Of a stretch of DNA of 64,000 bases, positions 1-38,587 are shown in pieces. The stretch spans positions 38,764,001 through 38,828,000 of the forward strand of contig NC_059365.1 of assembly GCF_019703515.2 (NCBI RefSeq), given 5' to 3'. Positions within the stretch are counted from its first letter, which is position 1, and every line of letters begins with the position of its first letter. Source of the stretch: Myxocyprinus asiaticus. Taxonomy: Eukaryota > Chordata > Actinopteri > Cypriniformes > Catostomidae. The notes under the pieces were generated by a model. The model was given only the letters and a program-made list of their open reading frames with translations. It ran no database searches and was not told the DNA's origin. The position numbers were made by a program, and so were the translations under genes.

Positions 1-9
1 GCTTTAAAT

Positions 10-560
10 TTTGCACCCAAAAATGACAATTCTCTCATGATTTACTCACCATTATGCTGTCTCAAACTCAAATGACTTTCTTTCTTTTGCAGAACACAAA
101 CTAAAATATTTTAATGTAGATGTGATGTGAATATATACATACAATGCAAGACAATGGTGTCCAAACGTTCAAACTCCAAAAAGGACAGCATAAATGTAAT
201 CCCCCGAAATTTAATCCATGTTTTTCTAAAGCTTGATTACACTTTCTAATCGAAGGGTAACCGAGATTCAAATCATGATTACACCAAGTAGACTGCAGAT
301 GGCAAGATTTATGTGGAAAAGGAGTTACATTTTGGTCATTTTTTTATTTATTTATTTTTTTTTGAGAGAAACCACATGAATGGTATGGATTACCTTTATG
401 CTGTCTTTATGTCTTTTTTAAATCTTGAAAGTTTGGACTCCATTGGCTTGCATTGTATGGACAAAAACACCTCATATCTTTCAAGAAAGTAAGCAAAGAT
501 GACATAAGAGTGAAAACATTATGATGGAATAAACATTTTTGGGTGAACTATTCCTTGAAA
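10..560. mobile_element. Inverted-repeat MITE-like element, family A (copy 1)
   Basis: The left part contains cacccaaaaatgac..ttctc and 'gactttctttcttttgcaga'; the right end carries 'tttttgggtgaactattcct'. The two ends are inverted relatives. The same family recurs at 7495-7740, 32385-32935, 34095-34585, 43930-44380, 58255-58500 and 61700-62185, with a fragment near 17900. It is a common fish non-autonomous repeat. The copy touches the window edge. Confidence 0.7.
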
Positions 561-564
561 TACA

Positions 565-975
565 TTTATGATGTTGATTACCATGAACACATATTTTGAC
601 TCGCCTTTCATTTATAAAAAAAAGAAAAAGTATAGCCACAAGATGTAAACATTATACGTGTTAACATTATTTCAATGTGATAAAATCACTTACTGACCTT
701 ATATGTATGAAGTTAGCATATTTCCAATACTGGGATTAGAGGGTCTGGATGTCATGGCAATCAAGTTGTAATATTTGATATAACTTTACACAGATTAGTA
801 AACGATGTGTATTTTAGCATTTATGGACTGACCTCATTCACTTCCACTGTAAGAGCCTTACATTAACTGTGATTTTTCCTTTTTATATGACAAAATAATG
901 AATAATCAACATTATGCCCTAAATGCTGTTAACTGATCTCAACTTGTATTGAACCCTGAACATTCCTTTAATTTT
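565..975. mobile_element. Long-inverted-repeat MITE, family B (partial copy)
   Basis: Shares 'cattcacttccactgtaag', 'aatcaacattatgcc' and 'cttgtattgaaccctgaaca' with the fuller copies at 14828-16146 and 35705-37440. Confidence 0.6.
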
Positions 976-1288
976 GATGCAAGACAAGTGTATGATTTTG
1001 ACACAGAAGTTTGCACAAACTGGAAAATGATTTGTGAAATGTGTCAAATGTAACTACAGAGAAAATACTGTAATTACATGTCAAACCACATATGCATGTA
1101 ATTTGTAAACATCAGTCTTCATGTTTTGTTGTTCTGACTATGAACAACTAAATACATTTGAGTCGGATATGCATAAAATACATGATTGTTGCTGCCTATC
1201 GGAACAAATCCTTAGAGGCATAAGGCAACTGCACAACACTTCAGATCTTTAAATATTTGTAGTGTTTATTGACAAGGTTTTGTTTTAC

Positions 1289-1510
1289 CTTAGTCCTGCA
1301 TTTTGGATACTCGTGGTCTCCTGCCAGAACTTTAAAAGAGATGGGCACTCTGTCTGCCCGCCGGTTGGCACAGAATGCATCCCATATGGCTCTGTGGATG
1401 GCATTATAAATCACGTCCAGACCTGTCAGAGCCACAAAGGCCATGGGCCGGCAGCACAGCTCTGGAGGAAGATCCCATTGTGCTGGACTCATGACGCTGA
1501 CAAACAGCAC
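1289..1510 (-). CDS. trappc11: trappc11 exon 2 (first coding exon), TRAPP complex subunit 11; gene continues outside the window
   Basis: TRAPPC11 is a subunit of the TRAPPIII tethering complex acting in ER-to-Golgi traffic and protein glycosylation; the zebrafish orthologue is the foie gras gene. On the minus strand a pyrimidine-rich acceptor precedes 1510. The ATG is at 1492-1490 and the exon ends at 1289 before a gtaaaa donor, in phase 0. It encodes 68 residues starting [19 protein letters not shown] and including [18 protein letters not shown] and [17 protein letters not shown]. From memory this matches the N terminus of vertebrate TRAPPC11, which begins [16 protein letters not shown]. The 18 bases before the ATG are 5' UTR. 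Only this coding exon is inside the window; the following exons would lie left of base 1. The gene is divergent from hars, whose ATG is about 6.5 kb away. Confidence 0.9.
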
Positions 1511-2025
1511 CTGAAAAACAAAATACAACACAAACAAAAAATAATTTCACAATGAATACAATGTAATTTTTTTTCTATGGCAAATGCCAATCTAGAAAGC
1601 TGGTTGGCAGATATAATGGTGATATGAGATGTACACAAAATTGCTGAAATAAAATAAAAACATATTTTACAAACTATTCACTAAAATAAATATATTTAAA
1701 AATATATATATTATTACACATTAACAAGGTTATCAATCTGATCTATCTATCTATCTGGTAATGGCAGTAATAAAATGGACTGCACATTTGTTTCAGAGTA
1801 GTGGTGTTGCAAATGTAAAAACAGAAGAACCGATAAAAAGGCACAAATAATAGCTGCAAATTATTTCAAATCATATTTTGAACGTGACAACACAAAACCT
1901 GATAAGTAGATTAATGACACACACGGATACATACATATTCAACTCTGTCTTCAGATTTATGACATGTGTAATAACAGGTTTGCTGTCAAAAACTAAACAA
2001 AAAGCAAAAGCATTTGATTCCTTAC

Positions 2026-2140
2026 CACCCGTGACACTCTATGAATGCCAAAGCTAACACTCAAAACAGTCTGTTAAACAACAACAACGAGACCAGCGCT
2101 GTCAATTATAAATGTTCAACATCAGTCTGTAGGCTGAGGG
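2026..2140 (-). other. trappc11: Probable non-coding exon 1 of trappc11 (5' UTR)
   Basis: Read on the minus strand, a good donor (GGGTG/gtaagg) falls at 2026/2025, 515 bases upstream of the acceptor of the first coding exon. The next exon begins only 18 bases before the ATG, so an upstream UTR exon is required. The left limit (transcription start) is not defined; 2140 is arbitrary. Inferred from the splice signal only. Confidence 0.45.
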
Positions 2141-2454
2141 TATTTACCTTTAAATACAAGTTGTTTTTCTCGGTTTTCAGCAGTTTGGCCTACATTAATG
2201 TGCAGCTCTTGTTTACTTCTTCTTCTTCTTTTCTGTTTTATGGCGGGTGGCACCAGCGTTAAAGTGCATTACCGCCACCTACAACGGCGCTTGTTTATGA
2301 CTCTTCTTCTGCGCCTTGTCGGGTAATTAATTATACAGTAGAAACGCATCTTTACTGCCACCTGTTAAACTCATGCGGCCTCATATATTTGGTGCATTTC
2401 AGGAAATAATATACTGTTTATATTGTGTGAATATGTAATGGTTCACTTGTTTAA

Positions 2455-2640
2455 TGGCAAATGCATTGGGCTTTTTGTGTGCCTTTATTTACAGGATAGT
2501 ATACTGTAGATGTACAGGAAAGAGAGAGAGAGAGAAGGGGAACCGGATTGGGCCATGACCCAAGCCGGAATCGAACCTGGGTCCCATTGAGCCAACAGCT
2601 CTGATATATATATATATATATTAGGGGAAAATGTGCTACC
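2455..2640 (-). mobile_element. tRNA-derived SINE, minus strand
   Basis: On the minus strand a B-box-like GGTTCGATTCC (about 2577-2567) follows a GGCTCAATGGG segment, then ttccccttctctctct and a taaataaaggcacac tail. This is the layout of a tRNA-derived fish SINE. A (TA)n run at 2603-2621 sits at its head, so the A box is poorly preserved. Confidence 0.55.
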
Positions 2641-3126
2641 CTCTGCTCCACAACTCACCACAACAAACCCCAGGGTTCCGCCAACTCGAACATCCCAACT
2701 TTAACACTGCATAATATGTATTAGTTTCTGTCTCTGGTCACTGGTTTTTAAGTAAATACATTGGTTCCCTTACAAGTCGGTCAATTTGACACTGCACCAG
2801 TACCTGACGCTGTGGTAACTCTAAAGCATATTTAAATCTATAGACCATTTCAAGGACGTAAAAAATAACAAAGGAATTAGAACTGTCCTGCGCATGTCTG
2901 GCCCTGAAGCATTTCCGGTAGCGGCAACTCAGAACTGTCAAATTAAAATGACTAGCACGTCCTTTAAGAGTCTAGCTAAAACAGAACAAATGAGATATTT
3001 GCAAAAACAGAAAATAAACAATGAGGTGTCATTACTGGGTCCTTTAAATAAGACTCAATGATGTTCTTTGTTTCTCAAAGAACATCAAGCGTTTACCTGA
3101 AGTGACTTATCCAGACGTATTTGTTC

Positions 3127-3390
3127 AGGGGCAGTGGTAGCTCAGCGGTTAAGGCTCTGGGTTACTGATCAGAAGGTCAGGGGTTCAAGCCCCAGCACTG
3201 CCAAGATGCCACTGTTGGGCCCTTGAGCAAGGCCCTTGACCCTATCTGCTCCAGGGGCGCTGTATCATAGCTGACCCTGCACTCTGACCCCAGCCTAGCT
3301 GGGATATGTGAAAAAGAAGAATTTCACCATATATGTGCAAATGTATAATGTGTGATGAATAAAGAAAATTATAATTAATTATAATTAATT
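3127..3390 (+). mobile_element. tRNA-derived SINE, plus strand
   Basis: The head reads gggcagtggtagctcagcgg followed by GGGTTCAAGCCCC, giving pol III A and B boxes (TGGTAGCTCAGCGG and GGTTCAAGCC) about 35 bases apart, as in tRNA. The body holds ttgagcaaggcccttgaccc and the 3' end is a (taattataat) tail. The acceptor stem and tail show this is a SINE, not a working tRNA gene. Confidence 0.8.
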
Positions 3391-3754
3391 ATTGTTGATA
3401 CTGAGCATGTCTACGCAAGAGAGCGATGGAATCGGATCGTAGTTTAGATGTTCACAATTATTTACTCAGCAGGGAGGTCAGGAATATTGGATCACTCCTG
3501 TTATAATAAATGAAGTCGTTCAATAAAGCTGTCTACGTGACCTGCAGACAAGGTAAGGATTTCTTTTTTAATGATAAAAATACTTTTCTTGTCTCTTTTT
3601 TCTGGATAAAAGAATCTGCTAAATGACATAATGTAAAAGTAAATGACTTGCATTCCATTCAGAAGTGATGATTCCAATGCCCTATTCCCATTGAAGGCTT
3701 TACCATCCACTGTGAGAGCTTTGAAAGGCTGAAAGATGTGGGGCTCAAAAATAA

Positions 3755-4105
3755 GGGTAATTTAAACTAACTTTTTCCAGGTCTCCTAAGCAACCAAATT
3801 GGCCCGGTTGCTAGGGAGGGTAGAGTCACATGGGGTAACATCCTCGTGGTCGTGATTAGTGGTTCTCACTCTCAATGGGGCGCGTGGTAAGTTGTGCGTG
3901 GACCGCGGAGGGTAGCATGAGCCTCAACATGTTGTGAGTCTCTGTGGTGTCATGCACAACAAGCCACGTGATTAGATGCACGGATTGACTGTCTCAGAAG
4001 CGGAGGCAACTGAGACTTGTCCTCTGCCACGCGCCACCACGAGGACCTACTGAGTAGTGGGAATTGGGCATTCCATATTGGGGAGAAAAGGGGAGGAAAA
4101 AAAAC
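3755..4105 (+). mobile_element. Dispersed repeat family F (copy 1)
   Basis: Shares 'aaccaaattggcccggttgc', 'cacgaggac' and the end 'attccatattggggagaaaa' with inverted relatives at 6585-6985 and 8500-8575. Richer in G+C than its flanks, with an A-rich 3' end. Class not determined. Confidence 0.5.
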
Positions 4106-4660
4106 GGGGAAAAAAGGGGAAAAAAAGAACTCATTTTTAAGTCATTTTAATTGGAAATTCAGTTTGAAGTGATCTTACAGCATGACAATAATGATTCTTC
4201 TTCCTTCGAAGTGCCCTTGGAAGGCTGATTTATCCCATTTGGAATACAGTCTGAGTTCGCGTCTACTAGGAAATTTTCAAGGAACAAAAAGATGTCACTT
4301 CCTAAAACCATCTTGAAATGGTCTATTGGCAGATGGTGCTTGAGGCTCTGCCCATCTCTGGCATTTAAACAGGACCACAGTGCCATTTCATCATGTATTT
4401 TTCTGTTCAGGGTTGCGATAACACTGAATGGATTATTTCTGTTATTATCTCCCTGTTTGTGCTCCGACGAACAGCGTATCTTTCATTACTTCATATTGCA
4501 GTGTGATTGTTGTTGTGTGTTTTAATGAGTGTAAAGCTTTTTCAAGATGGCATTTCATAAATGTTTTCCACCTTGAGAGCATTATGTCCCTCTGTCTGAC
4601 GGGCACGAGCGCTGCATTATATGCCTGGTCACAGAAGTGGCGGAGATGCTATATCACTCA
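4106..4660. other. Unassigned intergenic DNA
   Basis: Short open frames overlap on both strands here but none shows a domain, splice pattern or conserved motif that I recognise. Confidence 0.4.
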
Positions 4661-4859
4661 CAGCGTCTGATGATGAGGCCTGGTCTCACTCAGCTGATGA
4701 GTTTGTTGATATTTTCCCTTGCAGGGAAGAAAAAAATGCATGAAAATATCTGAAGCTGAGCTGACGCAGGTTCTCTCTCTCGAGCGGTTGAGAAGTTTCA
4801 ACTTGAGTGACCTACTTCCCCTGCTGAAAAAAACAGCATTGCTTGTTACCAGCTTATGT

Positions 4860-5115
4860 TGTGCTTTGGGTGCTGGTCCCCTAGCATGGAATGCTGGTAT
4901 GCTGGTGACCCCACAAGGCTTTTAAAGTAGCTTAACCAGCTTCATCAGGAAGACCATGCTGGTCAACTAGCTTCATCAGCTCGGTGTTGCTGGTGAAAAG
5001 CATGGCTATGCTGGTTCACCAGCTAGACCAGCACCAAACCAGCACTAACCAGCAAAAAGACCAGCCTAGACCAGCATGGGAATTGCATGCTGGTTAAGCT
5101 GGTCTTTCCAGCAGG
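4860..5115. repeat. GCTGG/CCAGC-rich dispersed repeat
   Basis: GCTGG and CCAGC occur many times in both orientations (for example 'catggctatgctggttcacc' and 'accagcactaaccagc'), giving internal self-complementarity. Typical of a cyprinid dispersed repeat; lies inside the decayed DIRS-like region. Confidence 0.6.
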
Positions 5116-5229
5116 ATCGAGTGGGCAGAGAATTCTCGGCTCGATGAACTGTTCTCACCGAGTTGGCACCACTTCGAGTCCAGCCGCCTGGTACTGTATT
5201 TTCCCGAGCAGCTGTTAAAAACTTGCACC

Positions 5230-6000
5230 TACTCAGCACAAATGCACATTTCTGGTGCAGCGGCCGTCATGATACTAGACTGTGCCACGCAAAGGGTTTC
5301 TACTGAGATATCCCCAGTTAAAGAAGCAGTTGCGGCCAATTTATGCACCTCCTCTACACTGGTATGGAAAGCCTGGCCGGTGCACCCATCCCAACCACGT
5401 ATGCTCACGTCCTTGTTCATAGGCTAGGCCTATGCTGTAGAAGGTCAGGCTGGTTCCACACTGCACACCATGGTGGCCTTGCAGGCCTACCAGACTGACC
5501 TGCTCAAACCATCGACGAGAACTGGCCAGACCCGAGTCTTTCAAGGAGCTGCACTGCGTCACTGATCTGGTGCTCTGGGCTACCAAGGCCATCGACAGGT
5601 CAGTGGGTAGCCTGGAGTCCATAAAGCACCATCTCTGGCTCAACTTGACAGAGATTCACGATAAGGACAAAGTTGTTTTGCTTGATGCTCTGATGGCGCA
5701 GCAGGGCCTCTTCGGTGGTGCCATGAGCACCTTTACCTAGCAGTTACCTAAAAAGCTAAAAAGCAGCCGCAAGCGTACAATTGGCTGTGTCGCAACTGGC
5801 TCACTCGCGCTCTACTTTGGGGCACTGCCCTGCTAATCTCAGTGCCCCAGCCACATCAGCTCCCCAAAAAACTGAGCCAGCAGTTAGGCCCCAGCAGTTG
5901 TGGCTAAAGCATAAAATTGTGCTGTCTTGCCCTGGTCCCAGATTAAAACCTCCTACTGGGCAAGGCAAGCGTTCCTGATGGTTTGAGTACCATGAAGCGG
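5230..6000 (+). pseudogene. DIRS-like retrotransposon, gag-like remnant
   Basis: Three-frame reading on the plus strand gives pieces resembling DIRS1-family gag: AGSTLHTMVALQAYQTDLL around 5450-5500, then LHCVTDLVLWATKAIDRSVG and HHLWLNLTEI..KDKVVLLDA around 5550-5690, then QQGLFGGAMS. Stops and frame shifts break it throughout. Assigned from recalled family motifs (TDLAL.ATK, HLWLNLTE, GLFG). Confidence 0.7.
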
Positions 6001-6144
6001 GGACCAGAGCCTATTTGCAAAAAGCCTGCTTTCTACCAGAAGGGCATTGCACTTGGCCAGGTGGCCAGATGCAAAATTGTCACGATGGATACATCCAGCA
6101 TAGGTGCAGAGACTACACATGCTGTGCCCGTGAAAGTGTTGCAC

Positions 6145-6490
6145 ATGTATGTTGACCGTACGAGCCGTTCATAGGCTTTGGTCGCCTACAAGCAAAGTCT
6201 TTCTCACTGGGTTGTTGAAGCCATTGCGCTCGCTTATGAATCACAGGGCATGCAGTGTACCACGAGGGTTAAGGCCCATTCAACCAGGAGCATGTCTTCC
6301 TCCTGGGCTTGGGCAAAGGGTGTGTCCTTGGAGGACATCTGTCTATCTGCAGGCTGGCCTTCCCCTAATAACTTTGCCAGGCTTTATAACTTGGATGTTT
6401 CTATACTCTATTTCCAGGTCCTTGCTGGAAGGAGAGATGATTTCTTAATGTTCACTCCCCTGAGGGCTAGTGTCATTGTGTTTTGGCCAT
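6145..6490 (+). pseudogene. DIRS-like tyrosine recombinase, C-terminal fragment
   Basis: The frame reads VVEAIALAYESQGMQC, then AHSTRSMSSSWAWAKGVSLE and DICLSAGWPSPNNFARLYNL. HSTR is the H-x-x-R box, and the tyrosine of ARLYNL is in the place of the nucleophile of DIRS YR recombinases. The reverse transcriptase region that should lie between gag and YR is missing, so the element is internally deleted. Confidence 0.75.
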
Positions 6491-6584
6491 TGGTCTCATG
6501 ACTATGCCGTTCCTTGACTCTTCCAGAAGTGAAGAGTACTGTTATCGCTACAATGTGGGCTGGTTGCATTACTTTATTCTTTTT

Positions 6585-6985
6585 TGTGTGTGTGGATTTT
6601 ATCCCCTTATCTCCCCAATTTGGCATGCCCAATTCCCAGTGCTCACTAGGTTCTCGTAGTGGTGCAGTTGCTCACCTCAATCCATGTGGCAGAGGAAAAA
6701 TCTCAGTAGCCTCTGCTTCTGAGACAGTCAGCCCACGCATCTTTTCAAGTGGCTTGCTGGGTATGTTACTGCGGAGACTTAGCGCGTGTGGACACTCACG
6801 CTATTCCCTGTGTTTTCCGCACACAGCTTACCACGCACCCCATCAAGAGCGAGAACCACTATATTGTGACCACGAGGAGGGTAACAAATGGGCCAATTTG
6901 GTTGCTTAAGAGGCCTGTCTGGAGTCACTCAGCACACCCTGGATTCAAACTTGTGATTCCAGGGGTGGTAGTGGCATTACATTAT
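6585..6985 (-). mobile_element. Dispersed repeat family F (copy 2, inverted)
   Basis: Reverse complement of the family at 3755-4105: 'cccaatttggcatgcccaat' at the left and 'gggccaatttggttgcttaa' near 6890-6910. It splits the DIRS-like recombinase region from the DIRS-like 3' end. Confidence 0.5.
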
Positions 6986-7139
6986 TCTGTCTGTCATTGA
7001 CCTTTCTGAACTCTTTCCCCACCACCATGTAGGTGAGTATCTCTGTAAAATGTTTTACAACCTTGCATGACATGTCATTGTTATATTTCCTAACCATACA
7101 TAGTTACTGAGTTTCTCTCTTTTCTTTCTTATTTTTCAA

Positions 7140-7500
7140 TATACAGTATAAGGGAGACTATGTCAATGCCTATCAACTACCCTAATGGCTAGTAGGCATT
7201 GCCTTGTGCATGTGAATCAGTTGCATGGCCTTATGGTATCCCATTCCCATAGCATCAGCAACTGACGCAGCGTCAAAGTGACCAGCTTGAAAGGGAAAGT
7301 CTCGGTTGGCGACTGTGAACTTGGTTCCTTGAAAGGAGGGTACGAGACACTGCTTACTCTAGCCGCACAACTCATTTCTCGCAGTTAAGGGACAGAGAGA
7401 TGCACTCTCTTCCCTTCAGTCGAAAAACCTTGATGAAATGGAGCTGTGCTCTGGTGTATATGCCTGCGATGATACACACATCAGGGGCGGAGAGATGTGT
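7140..7500 (+). mobile_element. DIRS-like element 3' terminal region
   Basis: Contains 'gtatcccattcccatagcat', 'ttggttccttgaaaggaggg', 'acgagacactgc' and an 'acacacatcaggggcgg' end. This matches what I recall of the non-coding 3' end of fish DIRS elements. It follows the YR fragment on the same strand, so the remnant spans about 5.2-7.5 kb. Confidence 0.6.
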
Positions 7501-7740
7501 ATGACCTTCTTTCTTCTGCTGAACACAAAGATTTTTTAGAAGCTCTTAAGGTCCATACAATGCAAGTCAACAGGGCCTAAAACACTGAAGCTCCAAAAAG
7601 CACATAAAGGCAGCATTAAAGTAAAAAGCAATACAAGAATACTTTGTGAATTGCTCAGCTCAGTGAGTGAAATTTTTTTAACAAGGTGAAATGTTCTTGA
7701 CAAAAGTTTGAAATGGTAGATTTTTTTCATCAATGTTACA
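7495..7740. mobile_element. Inverted-repeat MITE, family A (partial copy 2)
   Basis: Has 'atgaccttctttcttctgct', 'tccatacaatgcaagtcaac' and 'gaagctccaaaaagcacata', the half-unit of family A. Confidence 0.6.
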
Positions 7741-7899
7741 CATGGGAAAGCCTTACCAATCCGTGATGTGGCTCTATTGAGGAGTTCATCTCTAAAGATA
7801 AAAGAAAAGACACATCACTGACACTGTTTTTCCAACAGCAGGTCTATAATATATTCCTAAAACATTTTTAGAAATATAATGTTTATCATTTTGAGAACT

Positions 7900-8002
7900 A
7901 CACTCCCCCTAATGTTCATTTGAGTGAAACGCTGTGACGTTTAATGTGCGCGCCTGCTGCTGTTCAGTCACAGCCTCTTTCTCTCACCTCTACTGAAGCA
8001 CC
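7900..8002 (+). promoter_or_regulatory. hars: hars 5' UTR and probable proximal promoter
   Basis: The short stretch before the ATG is locally richer in G+C (around gctgtgacgt and gtgcgcgcctgctgctg) than its AT-rich surroundings. It contains a TGACGT half-site for CRE/ATF-type factors. The transcription start is not determinable; this is inferred from position. Confidence 0.4.
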
Positions 8003-34756
<26,754 letters not shown>

Positions 34757-34906
34757 TCTTAATAGTCACCATTCAGGCGGAGAAGAGTGGACCCGTTTAC
34801 CACACGCCAGTCAAAGTTGTCTGTCTGTCAAAAATGTATGTTAAGGAATAATATTCAACTCATTGCCTGCACTTTTAAAATGTGATTGGATTATATCAGC
34901 CCTCTC

Positions 34907-34912
34907 AATAAA
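34907..34912 (+). terminator. hars: hars polyadenylation signal AATAAA
   Basis: A canonical AATAAA lies 151 bases after the hars stop, giving a short 3' UTR. The cleavage site is not visible from sequence alone. Confidence 0.7.
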
Positions 34913-35700
34913 TATGAATAACTCTACCAAATACTTTTGGTTTTGTGTCAGTTTACTTAGTAAACACATGAATTAAACACATTAATCTTGAATTTTATAA
35001 TAAATGACAGGGACATTAAAGACAATGCTGGTTTACTTTCCTGATAAGATATTCAATAAGAGAGACTTTAGGGTGGCAACTGATTCTATCCATCAGGAAT
35101 TGATTGGATTGTGAAACATAGGCATTCCATACCTGAATGAGAATTTGTAGTCTATTTTTGGACTAATTGCAGTGTCAACTTATGGCACGATTTTAAAAAG
35201 GATAAATTACCTACAACAGTAGTCTAAATAGCTGTTTTGGCTATTTAGGTTAGATTAGCCAATAGTAATGTCACCTGAAAAGGAAAGTTGTTTCAGACTT
35301 GGAGCAAGAGACTTGGGGTAGGATCTCAGCATTCTAATGACACTTCTAGTCTTCTATATTGAGCTTCTAGTCCACTCAGAGGCCGAGATATTCGATGAAA
35401 CAATGGGAGTGGTGCATGAACTGAAAATTAGACAATGTCTATGGACGAGCACATCTGTGAGGGCTAAAATGCGTTAGAGCGCCACCTACGTTTCAGATCG
35501 ACATTTTGTGACAGAAGGTGATAGAGGAAACAAATCTTTTTTTCTAGTTCTTGCTCCCATCAAGTGGAATAAAATAAGACTGTTTGGAGGAAGATGGAGT
35601 GAACAGAACCACAATTACATGCTTACAAATTTAAGACAACAACAAAAGTTCTATTCATCATAAGATTGTAAACATACAATATTATATATGAATAATTGGA
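34913..35700. other. Intergenic DNA after hars
   Basis: No open frame, splice pair or repeat that I recognise. Confidence 0.4.
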
Positions 35701-35983
35701 AAAACATAATCATGGTTACAGTGAGGCATTTACAATGGAAGTGAATGGGGCCAGTTAATATTAAGGTACACACCGTTTAAAAATTTTAGCCACAAGACAG
35801 TATATATAGTATATATGCTAATGTGATTCTAGTGTGTTATAAAGAAGAAAAAAAAAAAAAATCGCTTGGAGAGTATACAATTGGAAACAAATTTGTAATA
35901 TTGGAAATAGCTTTACGCAGATAAGCGGTTTTATCACACTAAAATCATGTTTACTTGGATAATGTTTATGTCTTGTGCCTATA

Positions 35984-37297
<1,314 letters not shown>

Positions 37298-37440
37298 TAG
37301 GTTATAGCATTTAGATACGGATATTATGCATGTAAACTTCTGACTTCAACTATAGGTCTTAAACGGTGTGTACGGATGCATGTTTACGGTTTGGCCCCAT
37401 TCACTTCCATTGTAAGTGCCTTATGTTAACCGTGTTTTTT

Positions 37441-38045
37441 TTTTTTCTTTTTAAGACAGGGATGTTTCTTTGGAGAAAGCCTGATATTATAGCCAAAGAG
37501 ACGGAAGAAATAGCCTGCACACATATTTTTTGAACCAAAACATTCATCACTTATTTACTGCACAGAAGTTATTTATAGTCAATACAACCCATCAAACAAG
37601 GAAATACAGAGCACACCATGCAAATTCAAAAATTGTGAGAATCACACATCGTGAAAACAAACAGATCAAACATCACAAAAAACATGCAAATTAATACATT
37701 GCGAAAAACATGCAAGTCATCCAAATGTGATGGGGCTGACTGAAAAAAATAACATACAAATAAAATAGTTAAAATATTATAAAACATTATATCAAAAGAA
37801 TAAGAGAACATAAGACTTCAAACCACTTTCATACCACTGAATTTAAGACTTTCATTCAGTCTTTACTGGTAAAATTAAATAATGGCAGGTTACATATCAC
37901 TCCTTTTTTTTTCTCTAACAGTAAACAATACTTTCCGTTTAATACAAATTTCCACTCCTAAAACTGTAACCATTTCAACAGTACATGCTTTCAAACTGTA
38001 ATACTGAACGTAAAACTGATAACATTTGCAATGGCAGCTCATACT
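37441..38045 (-). other. dnd1: Probable dnd1 3' UTR and tail-to-tail intergenic end
   Basis: AT-rich non-coding DNA after the dnd1 stop. No AATAAA on the minus strand was found close by; an ATTAAA variant lies at about 37941-37936. The 3' UTR of fish dnd1 is a known site of germ-plasm regulation, but no specific element can be claimed from reading alone. Confidence 0.35.
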
Positions 38046-38587
38046 TTAGAAAGGTAAACCGAAGACCTTGCAGATGGTTTTAATGACCTGCTCAGCAGTG
38101 GCCCGATAAACTTCCCCCTTCATTGCATGGGCGCTGGTGCCCGGCAGGATCTGGACGAATCCCTGCAGGGGCAAAGGGAGGCCTGGGATCAGCACTTTGT
38201 AGGTGAAGTACAGGAAGCCATCAGGACCGGTGTGATGGTAACATGCTTCGTATTGCGGAACGCCAAGTCTGTTGAGCTCGCAAAACCACTGCAGTTGAGA
38301 CTCGACGTCGGGGGAAATGGGGGCTTGGGACATGACACCTTCACTCAACTGGGCAGTGGAGCCCCCTATAGACCGGGAGAAGGGCTGAAAGGGGGAGTTG
38401 CCTGGGATGTCATGACGGGACGGCTGAGGATGCAGGTGGGTAGGAGGGAGGGAGGGTTTGGGAGGGGGTTTCAGGCCTGGGGGGGAAAAGGGACCATGTT
38501 CTTGTCTTGTCTCCTCTACATGCTTGGATTTTGAGGTAAAGGACGTCCATCTTACAGTAACAGACATTCCGTACTGCTTCCTGAATG
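38046..38587 (-). CDS. dnd1: dnd1 exon 4 (residues 201-380 and stop)
   Basis: Acceptor cttgtcag before 38587. Starts [16 protein letters not shown] (end of RRM2), passes through a proline-rich linker ([19 protein letters not shown]), and ends with the dsRNA-binding domain, including [20 protein letters not shown] and [23 protein letters not shown] at 38048-38046. Confidence 0.95.

Noticed and set aside
1262..1555. Plus-strand open frame over the trappc11 exon
   Set aside because: It is the antisense shadow of the conserved minus-strand exon, which has proper splice sites and matches TRAPPC11.
3127..3200. Possible tRNA gene
   Set aside because: A and B boxes are present but the sequence continues into a SINE body and repeat tail, and no paired acceptor stem was found.
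38127..38534. 135-residue plus-strand frame over dnd1 exon 4
   Set aside because: The minus strand holds the conserved dsRNA-binding domain; the plus frame is antisense.
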